Shown: positions 22,198 to 35,800, counted from the stretch's first letter. The stretch: DNA of 64,000 nt from Reclinomonas americana ATCC 50394 (GCA_048213135.1 PS015122.1:1-64000); one strand, 5' to 3'. Notes: generated from the sequence alone by a model not told the origin. Program-made: numbers and translations.

Positions 22198-25100
22198 ATG
22201 GACGCCGCGACCGCCAGTCGCATCGCCAAGATGGAGATCCTCCTGCAGCTGTACAAGCAGCACAACCAGAACTTCCGCCTGCGCACACAGCTGCTGGCGG
22301 CCGAGCGCGCGACCCTCGTCGGCATCTCCGACGATGAGTCGACTGAGACACCGCCAATGCCACCGGCCTCGACGGAGGCCTTCAAGGCGGCGTTTGAGGC
22401 CAAGTTTCAAGGTGAGTCTCTCTCTCTGTCTGGTGCCTGCGTGTGTGTGAGAGTGTGTGTGTCTGAGTGATCAATGTGTTGTCGTGTAGCTGGTTTGGTG
22501 CCGGGCGTCAAGCCTCCGCGGCCAGTGAGTATCGTGTCGCGCCAGCCCATCCAGTCTGCGGAGGTGTGTGTGTGTGTGTGTGCGTGAGAGAGAGTGTGTG
22601 TGAGTGGTGATTCAACTGACGTGATGATGATGCTGGCGTGTCAGTTCCGCACCAAAGGCACCCTCAAGTCACAGTTCGAGTTCCACAATGGCTTCCGCTT
22701 CTCAACAGTGAGTGTGTGTGCATGAGTGTGCGCGCGTATGTGTGTGTGCGTTGCCCTCAATCTTCAATTCCATGTGTGTCTCACTCTCCGCTTCCTCTCT
22801 TTCTCTCTCTCTTTACGCACGCAGTTGTACGGCGACATTCTGTCGGAGCCCGTGGACGCCATTGTTGCGGTGATTACGGGACCTTCGTATTCGCTGGCCA
22901 ACTGCACCATTGCGGATCTGGTGGATCGTGTGGGCTCGAGTGTGCTGGTGCGCGTCTGTGTGTGTGTGCGTTTCTGCGCCTTTGTATCCATCTTGACTGA
23001 TGCGTGTGGCGCGCAGGCGGAGTTCATGCGCAAGTTGTCACAACAGCAGGTCACCACCGGCAGCGTGTTCCACATCTCCGGCGGCGGCCAGCTCTCGGTG
23101 CCGTACATTATCTGTGCTCTGTACGACGGGCGACATGAGGGGCTCGACATGAGCAGTGCGGTGAAGTTGACGGTGCAGCGTGTCATTGAGACCGCTGACG
23201 AGCTCGGCTGCAGCAGCATTGCGTTTGCGAACTTGCACAAGGGTGCGGATGTGTGTCTGGAGAGAGGGCATAGACGTGTGCTAGACTTTGTGAAACTCAA
23301 TAAGTTGCTGGTCTCGCAGGCTTCTTCCCTGCGCAAGCGTTCCTGCAGGCGGCGCTCCCGGTGCTGCAGCAGGCAGCGGATATGGTCGAATCCAACAGCA
23401 CTTCGGTGCAGGACTTTCGATTCGTCGAGCCGGTGCTCGCCAGTGGCGCCGAGCAGGGTCTGGTCGAGATCATCATGGTCCGGTTTGCGGACGAGGTTTG
23501 TTGAGCGCTGGTAATGGGTAACTCGGGATGCAAACAATGTCGATTCATTTTTCGTCCGTCTCCACAGCTCTCTCGCACGCCGGGGTACAAGCCGCTGGTC
23601 GGCGACATTAGCCAGATCGTGAAGCAACCGTCGGCACCGGCCAAGGCTCCCGAGGCGCCACCAGTCGACCCACGCACGTGCTACGCATCACATGTGCGTC
23701 TGGCACCGGTGCCACCCTCTCGTGCTCACGGCGGCGAAGGCAGCATTACCTTTATCGACAAGGGTGCGTATTCATTCTTGTGTGTCTTTCCTTTTTCGCT
23801 TCCCCCACTCACTCCGACTGGCAGGCGACGGCACGCAAATGGTGGCCAGAGCCACAGTCGCACAGCTGATTGAGCATCTCACACAGCACAATGCGCACTG
23901 TTGCGTCGCGCTCCTCCATTTTGTCTGTCCTCGGTGACCACGCTCACGTGTTGTGTGCAGCCATGTTCACGTTCAGCTTCCTGCTGACCTTCCGTTCGTT
24001 CATGTCGCCGGCCGAACTGGCTGACCGTCTCATCGAGGTGTTCAATCTGATGCCGCCGAGTCTGGAGCCCAAGGAGTTTGCGATGTTCAAGAAGAACACC
24101 CTCGACAGGGTCCGCCTGCGGTCAGTCGTGCATGGCCCTCTCTCGCAGTGCGACGACCACTCTCACGTGCTGCTGCCAGGGTTATCAATGTGCTGCGCAA
24201 GTGGCTGCGTGACTCGCGGCGCGACTTTGAGGATGAGTCGCTGCTGGAGCGCATTCGTGTGTTTGTGAGAGACGAAGTGGCGTTTGTGTACGGCCCGGCG
24301 GCGATGCTGACCACGCAACTGAATGGCGAACTCGACGCATTCGTCCAGTGGCGTGAGGAACAGCGCTTGTCACAACAATCCATCCTGCCCGCCATTCAAG
24401 TAATGCCGGCAAACGCCACGCTCGACGACAAGATCGCCATTGTCTGCAACGACAACATACTCGACAAGTGGGACTCGACGCAGATTGCACAGCAGGTGGG
24501 ATGCGTGCGGGAGGGAAATGGTAATGTGAAGGGAGAGTGGAGCTCTGACATCATCATCTGTGCGCAGATTACACTGTTGGTGTTTGACCTGTTCCAGCGT
24601 GTCGAATCGTACGAGTGCGTCGACCGGTACTGGAACATCGAGGGCAAGAAGCACTTGGCACCCAACATTTGCCGCGCCACGGAGCAATTCAATCGTTTCT
24701 GCAACTGGGTGTCGTCGACGATTGTCACCCAGACGGATCTCAAGAAGCGAAAGAAGTACCTGAAGACCATCATTGAGATCGCAGAGGTATGTCGTGGTGC
24801 CGCCACGCAGAGGCATGGTGTGGTGCTGATGCTCGCTCGCCGCCAGAAATGTCGCACGTACAACAACTTTGAGACGGTGGTCGCGGTGGTGGGAGCCCTC
24901 GGCTCGGCCTCTGTGCGCCGCCTGACCAAGACGTTTGAGCAGCTGTCGAGGAGTGCGCAGGCGCTGTACAACTCGCACATGCGCCTCTTCCCGGAGAACA
25001 AGAACATGAAGGCTTTGCGCGATGCGGTGCGCTCGTCGCAGGGTCCCTGCGTGCCCTACCTGGGCCGCTTCCTTACCGACATTATCCTCGCCGACGCCGG

Positions 25101-25388
25101 CAACCGCGACAAGGACGATGACCGTCGCATCAACTTCCGCAAGTGCACCATTATCGCCGAGGTCAGTGTTTCCTCTTGGGAAAGTTGCGATGCCTCCCTT
25201 CCTCCGTTGCTCACTACGCCGTCGACTTTGCGCAGGCCATTCGCGACATGCAACTGTACCAGCAGTTCCCGTACTCGTTTGCGCGCAACGAGGAGATACA
25301 GAGGCGTCTCGTGTCGCTGCCGTCGCTGAACGAGGACGAGATGTTTGAGTTGTCGCTGCGGGTCCAACCACGACAACCAAGCCGGTGA
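22198..25388 (+). CDS. Macro domain fused to REM and RasGEF (CDC25) domains
   Basis: ATG at 22198. A short coiled-coil N-terminus (RIAKMEILLQLYKQHNQNF) is followed by a macro domain (22640-23420). Its landmarks are GDILSEPVDAIVAVITG, TTGSVFHISGGGQLSVPYII and GCSSIAFANLHKGFF. The usual NxAN ligand Asn is not obvious. A REM domain follows (MFTFSFLLTFRSFMSPAELA; VINVLRKWLRD) and then a complete CDC25 RasGEF domain (ITLLVFDLFQRVESYE; TYNNFETVVAVVGAL; PCVPYLGRFLTDI; NFRKCTIIAEAIRDMQLYQQ). RasGEF domains load GTP onto Ras-type GTPases; macro domains bind ADP-ribose or related ligands. The REM exon is joined through a GTTGCGT donor at 23900. The pairing of the two modules is unusual. Stop at 25386-25388. 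Confidence 0.88.
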
Positions 25389-25473
25389 GGTCCGTGTGCT
25401 GGCGACGACGCCAGTGGCGACGGACGCACGAAAATGAAAACAAGTATCGTGGACGTGCGCGTGTCATGTTTCT

Positions 25474-26860
25474 TCACTCTTCGCTCGCTGCGTTGTGCGG
25501 TCGCTTGAGTGGTGGCGGCTCCGCCTCGTCGGCCTCAGCGTGCTCTAGTGGTCGCTTGCGTGTGTCGAGTGGAGACAACTCTGGTGCTGCCGCCGCTGCA
25601 GCTGCTGGTGGTGGTGGTGGCGGCGGAGGCGGAGGAGGAACGGCCACTCCAACGTGCTGGCGAAACGTGAGCGAGATGCGTGGTGTCAGCAGCTTGTTGG
25701 AGCGCTGTGGAGGAATTCCGTGCTTCCAATTCTGCTGCGTGGTGCCGCGCATCACCAGCAACGACCCGTGGGTCACTGTGACTCGTTTCTTGCGACTCTT
25801 GTCGCGCTTGCTCTGCAAGTCAAAGTACCGCGAGGCCCCGAGCGATATGCTGCGCGCGTAAAAGGTCAGCCAACGACACTGTAACAAGGGCACGAAAACG
25901 CCGCCTCCCCCCACCAGGCAACGCAGCCACTGGAGAGCGACTTTTCGTCGTCTGCATGCAGTCCGACCGAATCGCTGCCGTCGCGGTACAAGTTGGCCAG
26001 GATGGCTGCACCCGCACCTTCAGCACTCACCACCACACCACGGTCGCAGTCCACTCACCATTAAAGTGCGTGTTGAGGTGGTGGTTGATGTTTCGCAGCA
26101 GCTCGTCCACCGCGTCTGGCGTTCGCTGGCACACCAGCCCGCGGTTCTTCGAGTACCGATACGCCTGTTCCACACACACACACGAGTCAGCGACGAGCAC
26201 CGACTGCATGCCCGCTAACACACACACCGGTACCTCGACTTCCGCACTGCGCGTGATGAACGCCATGCCTCGGTGCTGGATGCAGTCGCGCCCATTGATC
26301 ACCACCGGCAACTCGAACTGCGACCCCAGAAAGAGACACAGATGAGCGACAACTAGAACGGCAAACAACAAGAAGAAGAGCAGTCTGACCTGGAACTTGA
26401 TGCCACTCCGCTCCTCGTCCATCAACAGCGCAAACATGTCATCAGCCACCGCCCTGCGGCAAGTAACAATGAGCGTGCGCAGCGCGGGGAGGAGAACGCC
26501 ACCACAGGCGACCCGCACACTCACCGATCGAGGAAGTGAGGCTCAAAGCTCACAAGTGACCCATCGGGCTCGTCAAGCACATATTCGACAACTGTGCACG
26601 CCGCGATCATCAATCACTAATGCACACACACTCTCTCTCTTCCTCTCTCTTTCTCACACACCATTACGAGGCGGTCTCTTGGGCACTCGCATGACCGTCG
26701 CCGCCACCACTTGCTCAACACTCTTCTGCTGTTGCTGCAACGATGGTGCCTCGATCTCCACCACATCATCATCATCATCCACCTCCTCTTCCACCTCTAC
26801 CGACGAAGCAGCCTTTGCACGCTGAAGAAAGGCGTCAAGTGTGCCTCTCGCGCGCTGCAT
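25474..26860 (-). CDS. ALKBH2: ALKBH2/3-type 2-oxoglutarate/Fe(II) DNA dealkylation dioxygenase
   Basis: ATG at 26860 (MQRARGTLDAFLQRAKAASS), stop at 25474. The catalytic core shows ILANLYRDGSDSVGLHADDE with the iron ligands H-x-D, ISLGASRYFDLQSK, the distal His in QQNWKHGIPP and the 2-oxoglutarate Arg in TPRISLTFR. AlkB enzymes repair 1-methyladenine and 3-methylcytosine by oxidative demethylation. The N-terminal GTLDAFLQRAK loosely resembles a PCNA-binding peptide but lacks the usual spaced Gln. A C-terminal tail after the core (polyPro, polyAla, then KRPLEHAEADEAEPPPLKRP) is not present in human ALKBH2 and may carry a nuclear signal. The gene converges on the RasGEF gene (85 bp apart) and diverges from the helicase gene (101 bp). 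Confidence 0.85.
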
Positions 26861-26961
26861 TTGCCTCCAAATACAAAATTGCGACCACAAACACGACACA
26901 AAATGACAGGATGCCACATTGTCGGATTCTCGTTCTTCGCGCCTTTGTGTGACGCGCATCA

Positions 26962-29900
26962 ATGGCGGACGACGGCTCCAAGAACGCGCTTTACCTTGTG
27001 TATCAGAAGTGGCGATTGCCGGGTCCGCATTATGTCACTGAGCCGCATATGCGCGGATTTGAGACGACTGTTGCGTGCGAGTGAGCGCGTGTGAGCGTGA
27101 GTGAGTGCGAGTGTGTGTCAGTGAGCATGTGTGTGAGTGAGTGAGAGAGCGAAAAGTGTGCAACGTGAGTGCGTGCTTTTTTCCATGTGTGTCCCCCAGT
27201 TCGCGCTTATATAGATGATTGCATGCATGTAGCTGGAGCTTCCGGCTGAGTTTCGGTTGCCGGCGGGCGAGCGGATAGTGCGTGGTTTGGGCGCGAACAA
27301 GAAGAATGCGGAGGCAGAGGTGGCACGAGCGGCAATGGATTTGTTGCGAAGAGTGCGATGATCTTCATTTTTCCGCGCGCGCGCTTTTGTGTGCATGCTT
27401 ATCGTTGTTGATCGCAGAGTGGTCTGTTGGAGGTGATTTCGGGCGGTGCTGTGATGACGAACTCGAAGCAGGACCTATTGGAGTTGCGTTTGTGTATGCA
27501 TCTCTCGCTCGCGCGCCTTCTCTCACTCCCTGGTGGCAGGCGCGTGAGGCTGGCCCACGGAGACCCCAACGCGATCGAGTATAACTCCTGGTCATCGGGT
27601 CCGTCGCATGCACCGACATTCACGGCCTCCGTGACGGTGCACGACTTGCCGGCCATGCGAGGAGAGCCACTGGTGGAGGAGGCTGTGGCGTCCACCAAGA
27701 AAGGTATGACGACACGGCGGTTGTGCCTTCCTGTTGCCTCACACGCGGCTTCGCAGAGGCCGAGAAGCTGGCGGCGATGCAGGCAGTGGAGGTGCTGCAG
27801 CGTGCTCTGCTTGCTTGTCACACACGTCGCGTCTGCTCATCATGTCACAGAGAATCGACGACCTCTTGCGAGGCAGAGGAGGAGGAGGAGGAGGACGAGG
27901 AGGAGAAAGTTCGCGTGGTTCAGCCTCGTCACCTGCGGCTTATGCCGCTCCCGCTGCACGTCCCCCCGTCTACTCGCCAGCACCGGCTGCCGCGTCGCGT
28001 GTGACACCCGCCTCGTCACCGTATTCCGCATCGCCGAGCTCGCCGGCATCCGCATCGTCGTCGCGGTCGTCTCCCGCCGCCGCACTGGCCTCGTCGTTTT
28101 CTGTTCTATCGACCGCCGCGCCTCGATCCCCTGCGCGTCATACGGCCCCGACATTCTCTGCCGCAGCTGACGACGACGGTGACGATGACGACGACGACGA
28201 CGAAGACAACGACGACGATGACGGTGACGATGGCGATAGTGGAGCGTGGGGTGGAGTTGCGAAGGCGAAGAAAATGGACGTGGATCTGCCTGTGCTCGAC
28301 GAGAGCGCGGTTCCCGATGTGGTACGTGCCAGTCGCTGATGTGCACATGGACCGACGCTCACCCTCCCGTCCAGAGCTTTCGTGGACCGTCGGCCAAGGC
28401 TGAGTTGAACGAGTATTGCCAGACACATCGACTCTCCGTCCCACCAGCTTATCTCGACTCCCAGTGGGGCCCGTCGCACGCACCGGAGTTTGAAGCCTCC
28501 GTCAGCATTCGGCACGCGGCAGCTCCCGGTGGAGGTTCTTCCTTCCTGCCGCATATGTTCGTGCCAGTTTCTCTTTCGTGTCTCACGCTGCGACATGCGG
28601 TGTCCATCTAGCGTTTGTTGGGCGCGGTTGGGGTCGATCGAAAAAGGATGCCCAGGGTCGAGCCGCCATTCAGGTTCTCAGTCTCATCAGGGGAGCTGAC
28701 CGTGGTGCCAGTGGCAGCGGTTACACCTCAGCTGTGGCGGCAACTGCGCCCAGAAAGAAGAAATACTCGCGCGAGGTACTGCAGCCTGCAGCTGTCTCCC
28801 AGTTTCCGTTGCTAACCTGCTTGTTGTCAGGATCCTGCGGGCGAGCTTGTTCTCAGCGATTACGTCAGTGAGGCGCTCGGGAGGGCGCTTGCGCAGGTGG
28901 ACATGGTGCGTTCATCCCCCTGTATGATGTGTTGCACTCAGTCGCTTACACTCATCGTGCGTCCGGCAGCGGAGCCTGGAGTTGCCGGTTGCTGCTGCGG
29001 TGAGTCGCACGTGCCCTTCGTCTTTTGTGTGTGTGTTATCAGTCTGCTGATCAGTGCGTGCAGAACTCCGGCGCAAACGCTTTTGTGGCCTCCGGAGGCA
29101 ACCGCACGGGGCCTGAGCGTGCGGCTGTGAGTCGTCGGCTTCTTGAGGCTCACGTGTCGCGCATGTCATCGACAGAGCCCGCCTTTCTTCACCTCCAGGT
29201 TCTGTGAGAGTTCCTGCTTGATGCGTCCCGAGTCGATCCCTCACCGTGTGGCGGAGTGTGCAGGCGCAGCGGCAGTCGCTCCCTGTGTGGGCGCAGCGGG
29301 AACAACTGCTTCACGCGATGACCAGTGAGGACTTTTACGTGTGCGTTGTGACCGGCGAGACGGGCAGTGGTAAGACGACGCAAGTGCCGCAGTTTGCGCT
29401 CGACGACGCGTTGCGGAGAGAGGTATGTGGCTTGCCAGTGTACTCCTCTGTGTGTTGATGCTGATCTGTAGTGCACATGGCACGATGTTCAGCGCGGTGC
29501 CGACACGCGAATTATTGTGTGCGAACCTCGTCGGCTCGCCGCAATCACTATTGCAGCGCGTGTGGCTGCCGAGCGCGGTGAGCCTCTGGGTCAGTCGGTC
29601 GGCTACTCGGTGCGCTTCGACTCGGTTCCACCACGCGCAGAGGGTGGAACTATCGAGTTTGTCACCACCGGCACCCTTCTCCGTCGTCTGCAAGATACGA
29701 AACAGCTCGATGGTGAAACCTCCGTGCCGACTCTGCCGCTCGGCGATCATCACTAAACTGCAGTCTGACACGCGCAGGCATCTCGCATGTGTTTTTGGAT
29801 GAGGCTCACGAGCGTACTATTGACGGCGACATGCTGCTCTACTTGCTGCGAGATTTGACTCGCCGAAGTGGATCCCAATTGCGCGTTGTTGTCATGTCGG

Positions 29901-32597
29901 CCACCATCGACGTGTCGCTCTTCACCGACTACTTTGATGGCTGCCCGGAGATTGAAATCTTTGTCGACATGCACGACGTGCAAGGTGAAGTGTCGCTGCT
30001 GTTGTCGTCAACACGTGACTCTGTACATGTTTTCTTGCTCACGGCGTGTGACAGACTTTTTCTTGGAGGACTGGTGAACTCTCGCGCGCTAACACACACA
30101 CACGCACACACACCAGCAGGGATCTGACTCTGTCGTTGTACTGTGCAGTGTGCGGCTGACAAACTTTAGAGGCGGTGAGCGTCCACGATCGCAGTCACGA
30201 GTCTATTCGGACGACGACGTGAGTGTTCCTGCTGCCTTGCTTCTGTTCATCAACAAGCTCATCTTGGCTGACCTCGTGCACAGCATGCGACAGAGAACCT
30301 CAACGTGCTATCGCGTGATGCGTATCCGGAGCACATTTGTCGCGCCGTCGGGAGCATGGAGGAAGGCAACACACCGCCTGAGCTTGTGGCGGAGCTGATC
30401 CTGTACGCTGCCTCGCATCGGATCCCGCAGGCAGCCGTACTTGTCTTCTTGCCTGGCTGGTCCCACATTGACAGCCTCTACCATCACCTCTCGTCGCACG
30501 TGACCATCGGTGAGTCTCGTCTGCCCTGTGACAAGCTGACCTGCGCTGCAACTGACCGATGTCTCCCACACCAAAGGCAATCGGGCGCGCTTCCTCCTTC
30601 TGCCTCTGCACTCGCAACTTACTCGCGACGACCAAAATGCCGTGTTCATGCCTGCGCCGCCAGGCGTGACCAAGGTACGCCACGCCATGTTCTCCTTGTA
30701 GCTACCGTGCGCACATCTCTCACGACGGGTGTGACGCAGATTGTGCTGGCGACCAACATTGCCGAAACATCCTTGACGTTGCGTTCTCGCAGTCACCACA
30801 TTCTGACGCGTGAGCGGGAGGACTCATCTTTCTTGATCCCACAGCATCGACGACGTTGTTTTTGTTATCGACACCGGACTCGTGCGGGAAAAGGTGCATC
30901 ACGCACATCGAGCGCTGTCGTCGCTCGACGTCATGTGGATCAGCAAGGCCAGTGCACAGCAGCGGCGCGGACGAGCGGGTCGTGTGCGCGACGGTTTTTG
31001 CTTCCGACTGTACACACAAGCTCGATACGAACGGTGCGCTGAGTCCTTTTGTTGTCGTGTTGCACGGCAGGTTGCTCACAGAGTCTCGCTGCGCAGTTTC
31101 GCCGAGTACTCGACCCCCGAGATGCGCCGCATGGCACTCGACGAGTTGTGCCTGAGCGTGCAGGCTCTTGGCCTCGGCGAAGCGCAACGCATTCTCTCGC
31201 AGACGATCGAGCCTCCGGATGCTGTGCAGGTCGAGAGCTCGGTGCGCCGACTGCAAGGTTGGTCGGCGGAGTGTGTGTGCGCGAGGCACGGTGGTCGTGG
31301 TGACTTGCACGAGCTCAGTCACTCCTCTTGGCAGGTTTGGGCGCCCTCAACGCCGCCGGAGAAATCACGTCCCTCGGACGCCTCATGTCCAAGCTGCCGG
31401 TGGACGTGCGCCTCTCGCGAATGCTCATCACCGCCATGGTTCTCGGCTGCCGTGAAGAGGCGTTCCAGCTGGCGGCCATGCTGAGGTTTGTGTGTACATT
31501 CTGTCGTTTTGCGATTTCGGCTATCTCTCATCAACGCGCGAGCGCGCACGCACGCAGTTGTCGCGATCCATGGATTGCCACGCTCGACGAAGAGCAGCGA
31601 GAGCGCACTCGCAAATCGCGAGCGTATTTTGCGCGTGGACGCATGAGTGACCACCTGGCTCTCGTGCACGTACTGCAAGAGTGGATGGCGACAAGTCCTG
31701 CAGGTTTCGTGGTTATCCTCTGCTGGTTCTCCTGCTCGTACCCACTCGCAGTGATGATGCAGATCGGCGTGCGTTCTGTCTTCAACATGCGATGTCGCTG
31801 CACGTGATGGAGACGGCGGAGAAGACGCTGCGACAACTGCACACAACAGTGGACGAGGAGCGTGCGCTGCGTGATCTGGGCGCCCCTATTGCGGAAGGCC
31901 AAATGCCGGCAGAGGTGATGCATACCACGAAAGGAGTTTCCATTATTCCTATATCGCTGCGTGCTGTCGACTCTGATGCTCTCTTCCTCCTCTCTCCCAG
32001 GTGCCGTACGGGCTCCTGTGTGCGATTGCCTACACGGGCCTGCACCCGAATGTGGCAATTCACATTGACAAGAAGAAGTTCGTGACGCGCGACAATCCGA
32101 ACACCATGCTGCACCCGTCGAGTGCCAACTTCCGCACGCACCACCACTACCCGCAGCGCACATTCTTCTTTGATGAGATGACGCGGTCGTCGCAGGCATG
32201 TGTTGTCTGGTGGGGGAGGTGGGGTTTCGATAGTCAGCTCACTGTTGCTGATGTGGCGCAGCAGCAAATCTTTTTGCGCAACTCGACCGTGGCCAGCCCG
32301 CTGCTGCTGGTTCTGTTTGGGTCGTTTGAGATTCGGTACCAGCAAGACAACCGCTTCGACGAGCTCGACACCTTGCTGGAGCTCGACGGCTGGCTCCGCT
32401 TCCGCACGCGTCGCCGTGACATTGAGCTGGTGATCGGCCTGAAGCGTATTCTCGACAGCGTGTTCGAGCGGCGAGTGAGCAGCGGCACCCGTGCACTGAC
32501 GCAGGCTGGCGAGCAGACGCAGAGGATCCTCCACGAATTGCTGCCGGAGATCATGTTTGCCGACGAGTGGAGCTACACCAAGGAGCGTCCGTTGTAG
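26962..32597 (+). CDS. DHX9: DHX9/RNA helicase A-type DEAH helicase with three dsRNA-binding domains
   Basis: ATG at 26962; KNALYLVYQKWRLPGPHYV matches the DHX9 N-terminal start of dsRBD1, continued by VRGLGANKKNAEAEVARAAM. A second dsRBD (SWSSGPSHAPTFTASVTV; AEKLAAMQAVEVLQ) and a third (QWGPSHAPEFEASVSI; GRSKKDAQGRAAIQVL) follow; animal DHX9 has two. The helicase core is complete: GETGSGKTTQVPQF (I), CEPRRLAAI (Ia), VFLDEAHER (II, DEAH), VMSATID (III), TNIAETSLT (V), QQRRGRAGRV (VI). HA2 and OB domains follow (GALNAAGEITSLGRLMSKLP; VPYGLLCAIAYTGLHPNVAI). The C-terminal Gly-rich tail of animal DHX9 is missing. Dozens of short introns occur; the first may use GTTGCGT at 27070. It likely unwinds dsRNA, RNA-DNA hybrids or G4 structures. 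Confidence 0.9.
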
Positions 32598-32805
32598 TAC
32601 TCGAGAGAAAAGGTGGAACCTTTCCATGTACCTCGCACTCGAAATAAGGTCAAGGGAGACACGCAGTGAGTTGCATGAATGTGATCGAGCTCGACGTCGA
32701 TTAATGAGTTGTCCTCGTCCAACTGCAACAACCTCACTCATCAATCGAGCAATCACGAGGCCGCGTGCGTGAGGAATCTCGTTTGCAACTAGAGAAGAGG
32801 GAACC
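32598..32805. promoter_or_regulatory. Intergenic spacer, about 210 bp
   Basis: This is the space between the helicase stop and the next start codon. I see no recognised motif. It should hold the helicase 3' end and the promoter of the WD40-HECT gene. Confidence 0.5.
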
Positions 32806-35800
32806 ATGGGTGGTGGCACTCCTTCCAAGCTCCTGCGCGTGATGCACTGCGACGATACCGTAACTGACCTCTCGTGGTGTCCCGATCCTGTGGCCGCCAC
32901 TGGCGACCTGACGCCTTTCGCCTTGCACAACTCCGCCTCCACTCCACAGCTCTCCTCTGTGGGGGCCGCCACGTCATCGTCCAGCTCACGCCGTTTACCA
33001 ACGCGCTCCACATCAACCACCATGTCATCGACGGGAACTGCTGCAGCAAATGGAGGCCACACCAAGACCAATGCTGTTCTTGCATCAGCGTGGTGGGATG
33101 GTGCGTTTCTCTCTCACTCTGCGCGTGAGAGTGAGTGTGTGTGTGTGCGCGCGCGCGCAACAGTGACTGAGTGTGCGCGTGCGTGTGTTCACAGGAACGA
33201 TTCACATGAATGAGCCGTTCACGGGTGTCAAGTTGATGAAGACGCTTCGTGCGGGCGGCAAAACCGGTCATGCGGCGCCTGTCACTGCAGTCACGTGGAC
33301 GCGCGATGGCAAGTTTCTGATCACAGGCTCCAAGGTGAGCTGTTTTTTATTGCACCGTCCTTGTATGGTGTGTACATTTGGCGCCAACAACAACACCTCG
33401 TGTGGCGATGCTAGGATCACGTGGTTCGGATATTCGATCCTCGCAAGGCGACGTGTCTGTGGAGCTTTGAGGGCCACGAGCGCACGGTGCGCAGCGTGTC
33501 GGCGTCGGCGCGCGACGATCACATTCTGGCGTCGTGTTCGGGCGACAACTCGGTGCGCGTGTGGTCGCTGAGCAGTGGGCGCTGCTTGGCCACGATTTGG
33601 AGCTCGGGTGGTGAGACGCACGATGTGGAGATTGCGCCGTCGGGTGCGGTGCTGGCCTACGGCTCGTACGATGGCACTGCGACAGTGTGGTCGATCGATT
33701 CGCAGCAGACGGTCATTACGCTGCATGGTCACGAGGGCCCGGTGCTGGCGCTCTCGTGGGGTCCGCAGTCGCACCGCCTGGTGACAGCATCGGCTGACAA
33801 GACGCTGCGCTTGTGGAAGGTCGGTGATTTCTGCTTGCATCCATCTCTCTCATACAGGAGGATATTCAGGCACATCTTTTATTATATTCTTGTTGTGTCG
33901 TTCGGCAGGTGGCCACTGGCAAGTGCTTGTTCCACTTGAAGGGTCACACACAGGCTGTGCGCGCTGTGGCCTATAGCCCTAATGGCACGCACATTCTCTC
34001 TGGTGCCATGGACGATTCGGTGCGCATCTGGAGCACCTCCAATGGCACATGCTTGCAGCGCCTTACCGACCATGTGCGTCGAGTGTGCGCATGTGCGCGA
34101 GTCCCATTACTTGCTCATTTCGTGGTGCGCCACAACAGGGCGACTGGATTCACTCAGTGTGCTTTAGCGCCGACGGTGCATTCTTTGCCACGGGCTCTCG
34201 CGATCTCACCGTGTGCGTGTACAAGCTCAAGCGCAAGCATCTCAACAAGTGTCGTTGCGCCGTTGTTCAACACTCTCCGCCTCGCCATTGCGTTTCATAC
34301 CGACAAAACTTTGTCCCTCTTTGTGTGCAGGGCCACCGACGCCGCCGGGCGACGAAGACGCGACTCTTGTCGGTCCAGCAAGCAACTCACCCGACGACAC
34401 CTCGGGTACGGGCTCCCACCCGTTTTTTTCCCGCATCCTTCGCAGTCGCAGCTGACTCGCTCTTGTTGCACAGCCGCCCTCAATATGGACAGCGGAGATG
34501 CCGACGGCGTTGACACGCTGCAGTCGATCACGCCGGCGGGACCACGTGGTTTGGCCGCCTCGACACCGGTGCTTGGCGTGCCGTCGCTGTCACTCTCCGC
34601 CAATCCAGTCGGCAAGGCGACTGCGAAACGAAGTGCGTACGTGCATTAATTGGCATGTTCTTGGCCGGTACTCCACACTCATGCGCAATGTATCGCTTGC
34701 AGCTGCGGGAAACGAGGGCGCTCTGCCAGACGCCGGCGGATTGTACGCTGGCGGTGTCAGCGGTGCCAGTTTGGATCAGCTGGCGGGCCTGGCGGGACCG
34801 TCACGCGGGTCTGCGCCGCCGTCTCCCGAGCCTTCACCCCTCCGTACACCGTCCAAGGCACCCATGTCGCCACTCGCCAATTTGTCGGCCGACGGTGTGT
34901 CAAGTCGTGGATCGGCACTAACTACAGAGCTGGCCAGTCTAACGACGCGATATATTGCAGACCGCCGGAATCTGACCGACCTGGCAGCCCTGCTGGAGGG
35001 CGAGGCCTCCTCCGGAAGCACGACAACACTGATTCCCGAGAGTGAGAGAGAGTCATTGTTGCGCATCGTCCAGTTGGCTCGTTGCTTGCTGCTGGTGGAT
35101 CGAGCCGATGTTTCGTGTCCATTTTTGCCGCCTCGTGTTGTTACAGTGTGAGCGCTTACACATGCAATGCAGGCCATGGGAGTGGATGTGCTGACGCTGG
35201 AGAAGAAGTTCTTGCAGAGCTCGCGCCGAGTGTTTGGTGCCGAACAGGCGTTAGCTGTGTTGCTCGGCTCGCCTAGTGCGTTGTCGCGCTTGTCGTCGTT
35301 GAGGTGCTGCACATCACTAACGATAAGCACTTGTGACAGCTGGTGAGAAGAAACGCATGCCACAATTGATCAAGAAGCGCGACAGATATCGACAGGACCA
35401 TTGTGCACTGCTGGGTCTGATCCGCGCCAACCTTGCCGATCGCCTGTCGCTGGTGCGCTCGATCGACACGCTTGGCAGTGTGCTGAATTCGCCACCGCCG
35501 TCCGCTCTCGACTCTGTGGCCGACGGCGACCTGGCTCCACCGTTCAACGGTGCCGAATGGATCCGACAGTACGCGCAGCCCATTGTGAGGGCGCTGAAGG
35601 CGTCAGTGTCGGTCGACGATGCCGAGTATCGGGCACTTGACGAGTCGCTGATATCGCAGGTTGGTGTTCCTCACAAAGGGTTCGTCGTCTGCTCTTCTTG
35701 GTCGGAGGACCTGACTCCTTTTGTGTGTGGCGCAGGCCATTCATCGTTCCACCTCGTGGTCGTCAACGGCATACGAGCGATGTCTTTCGTTCCTGCCGGC

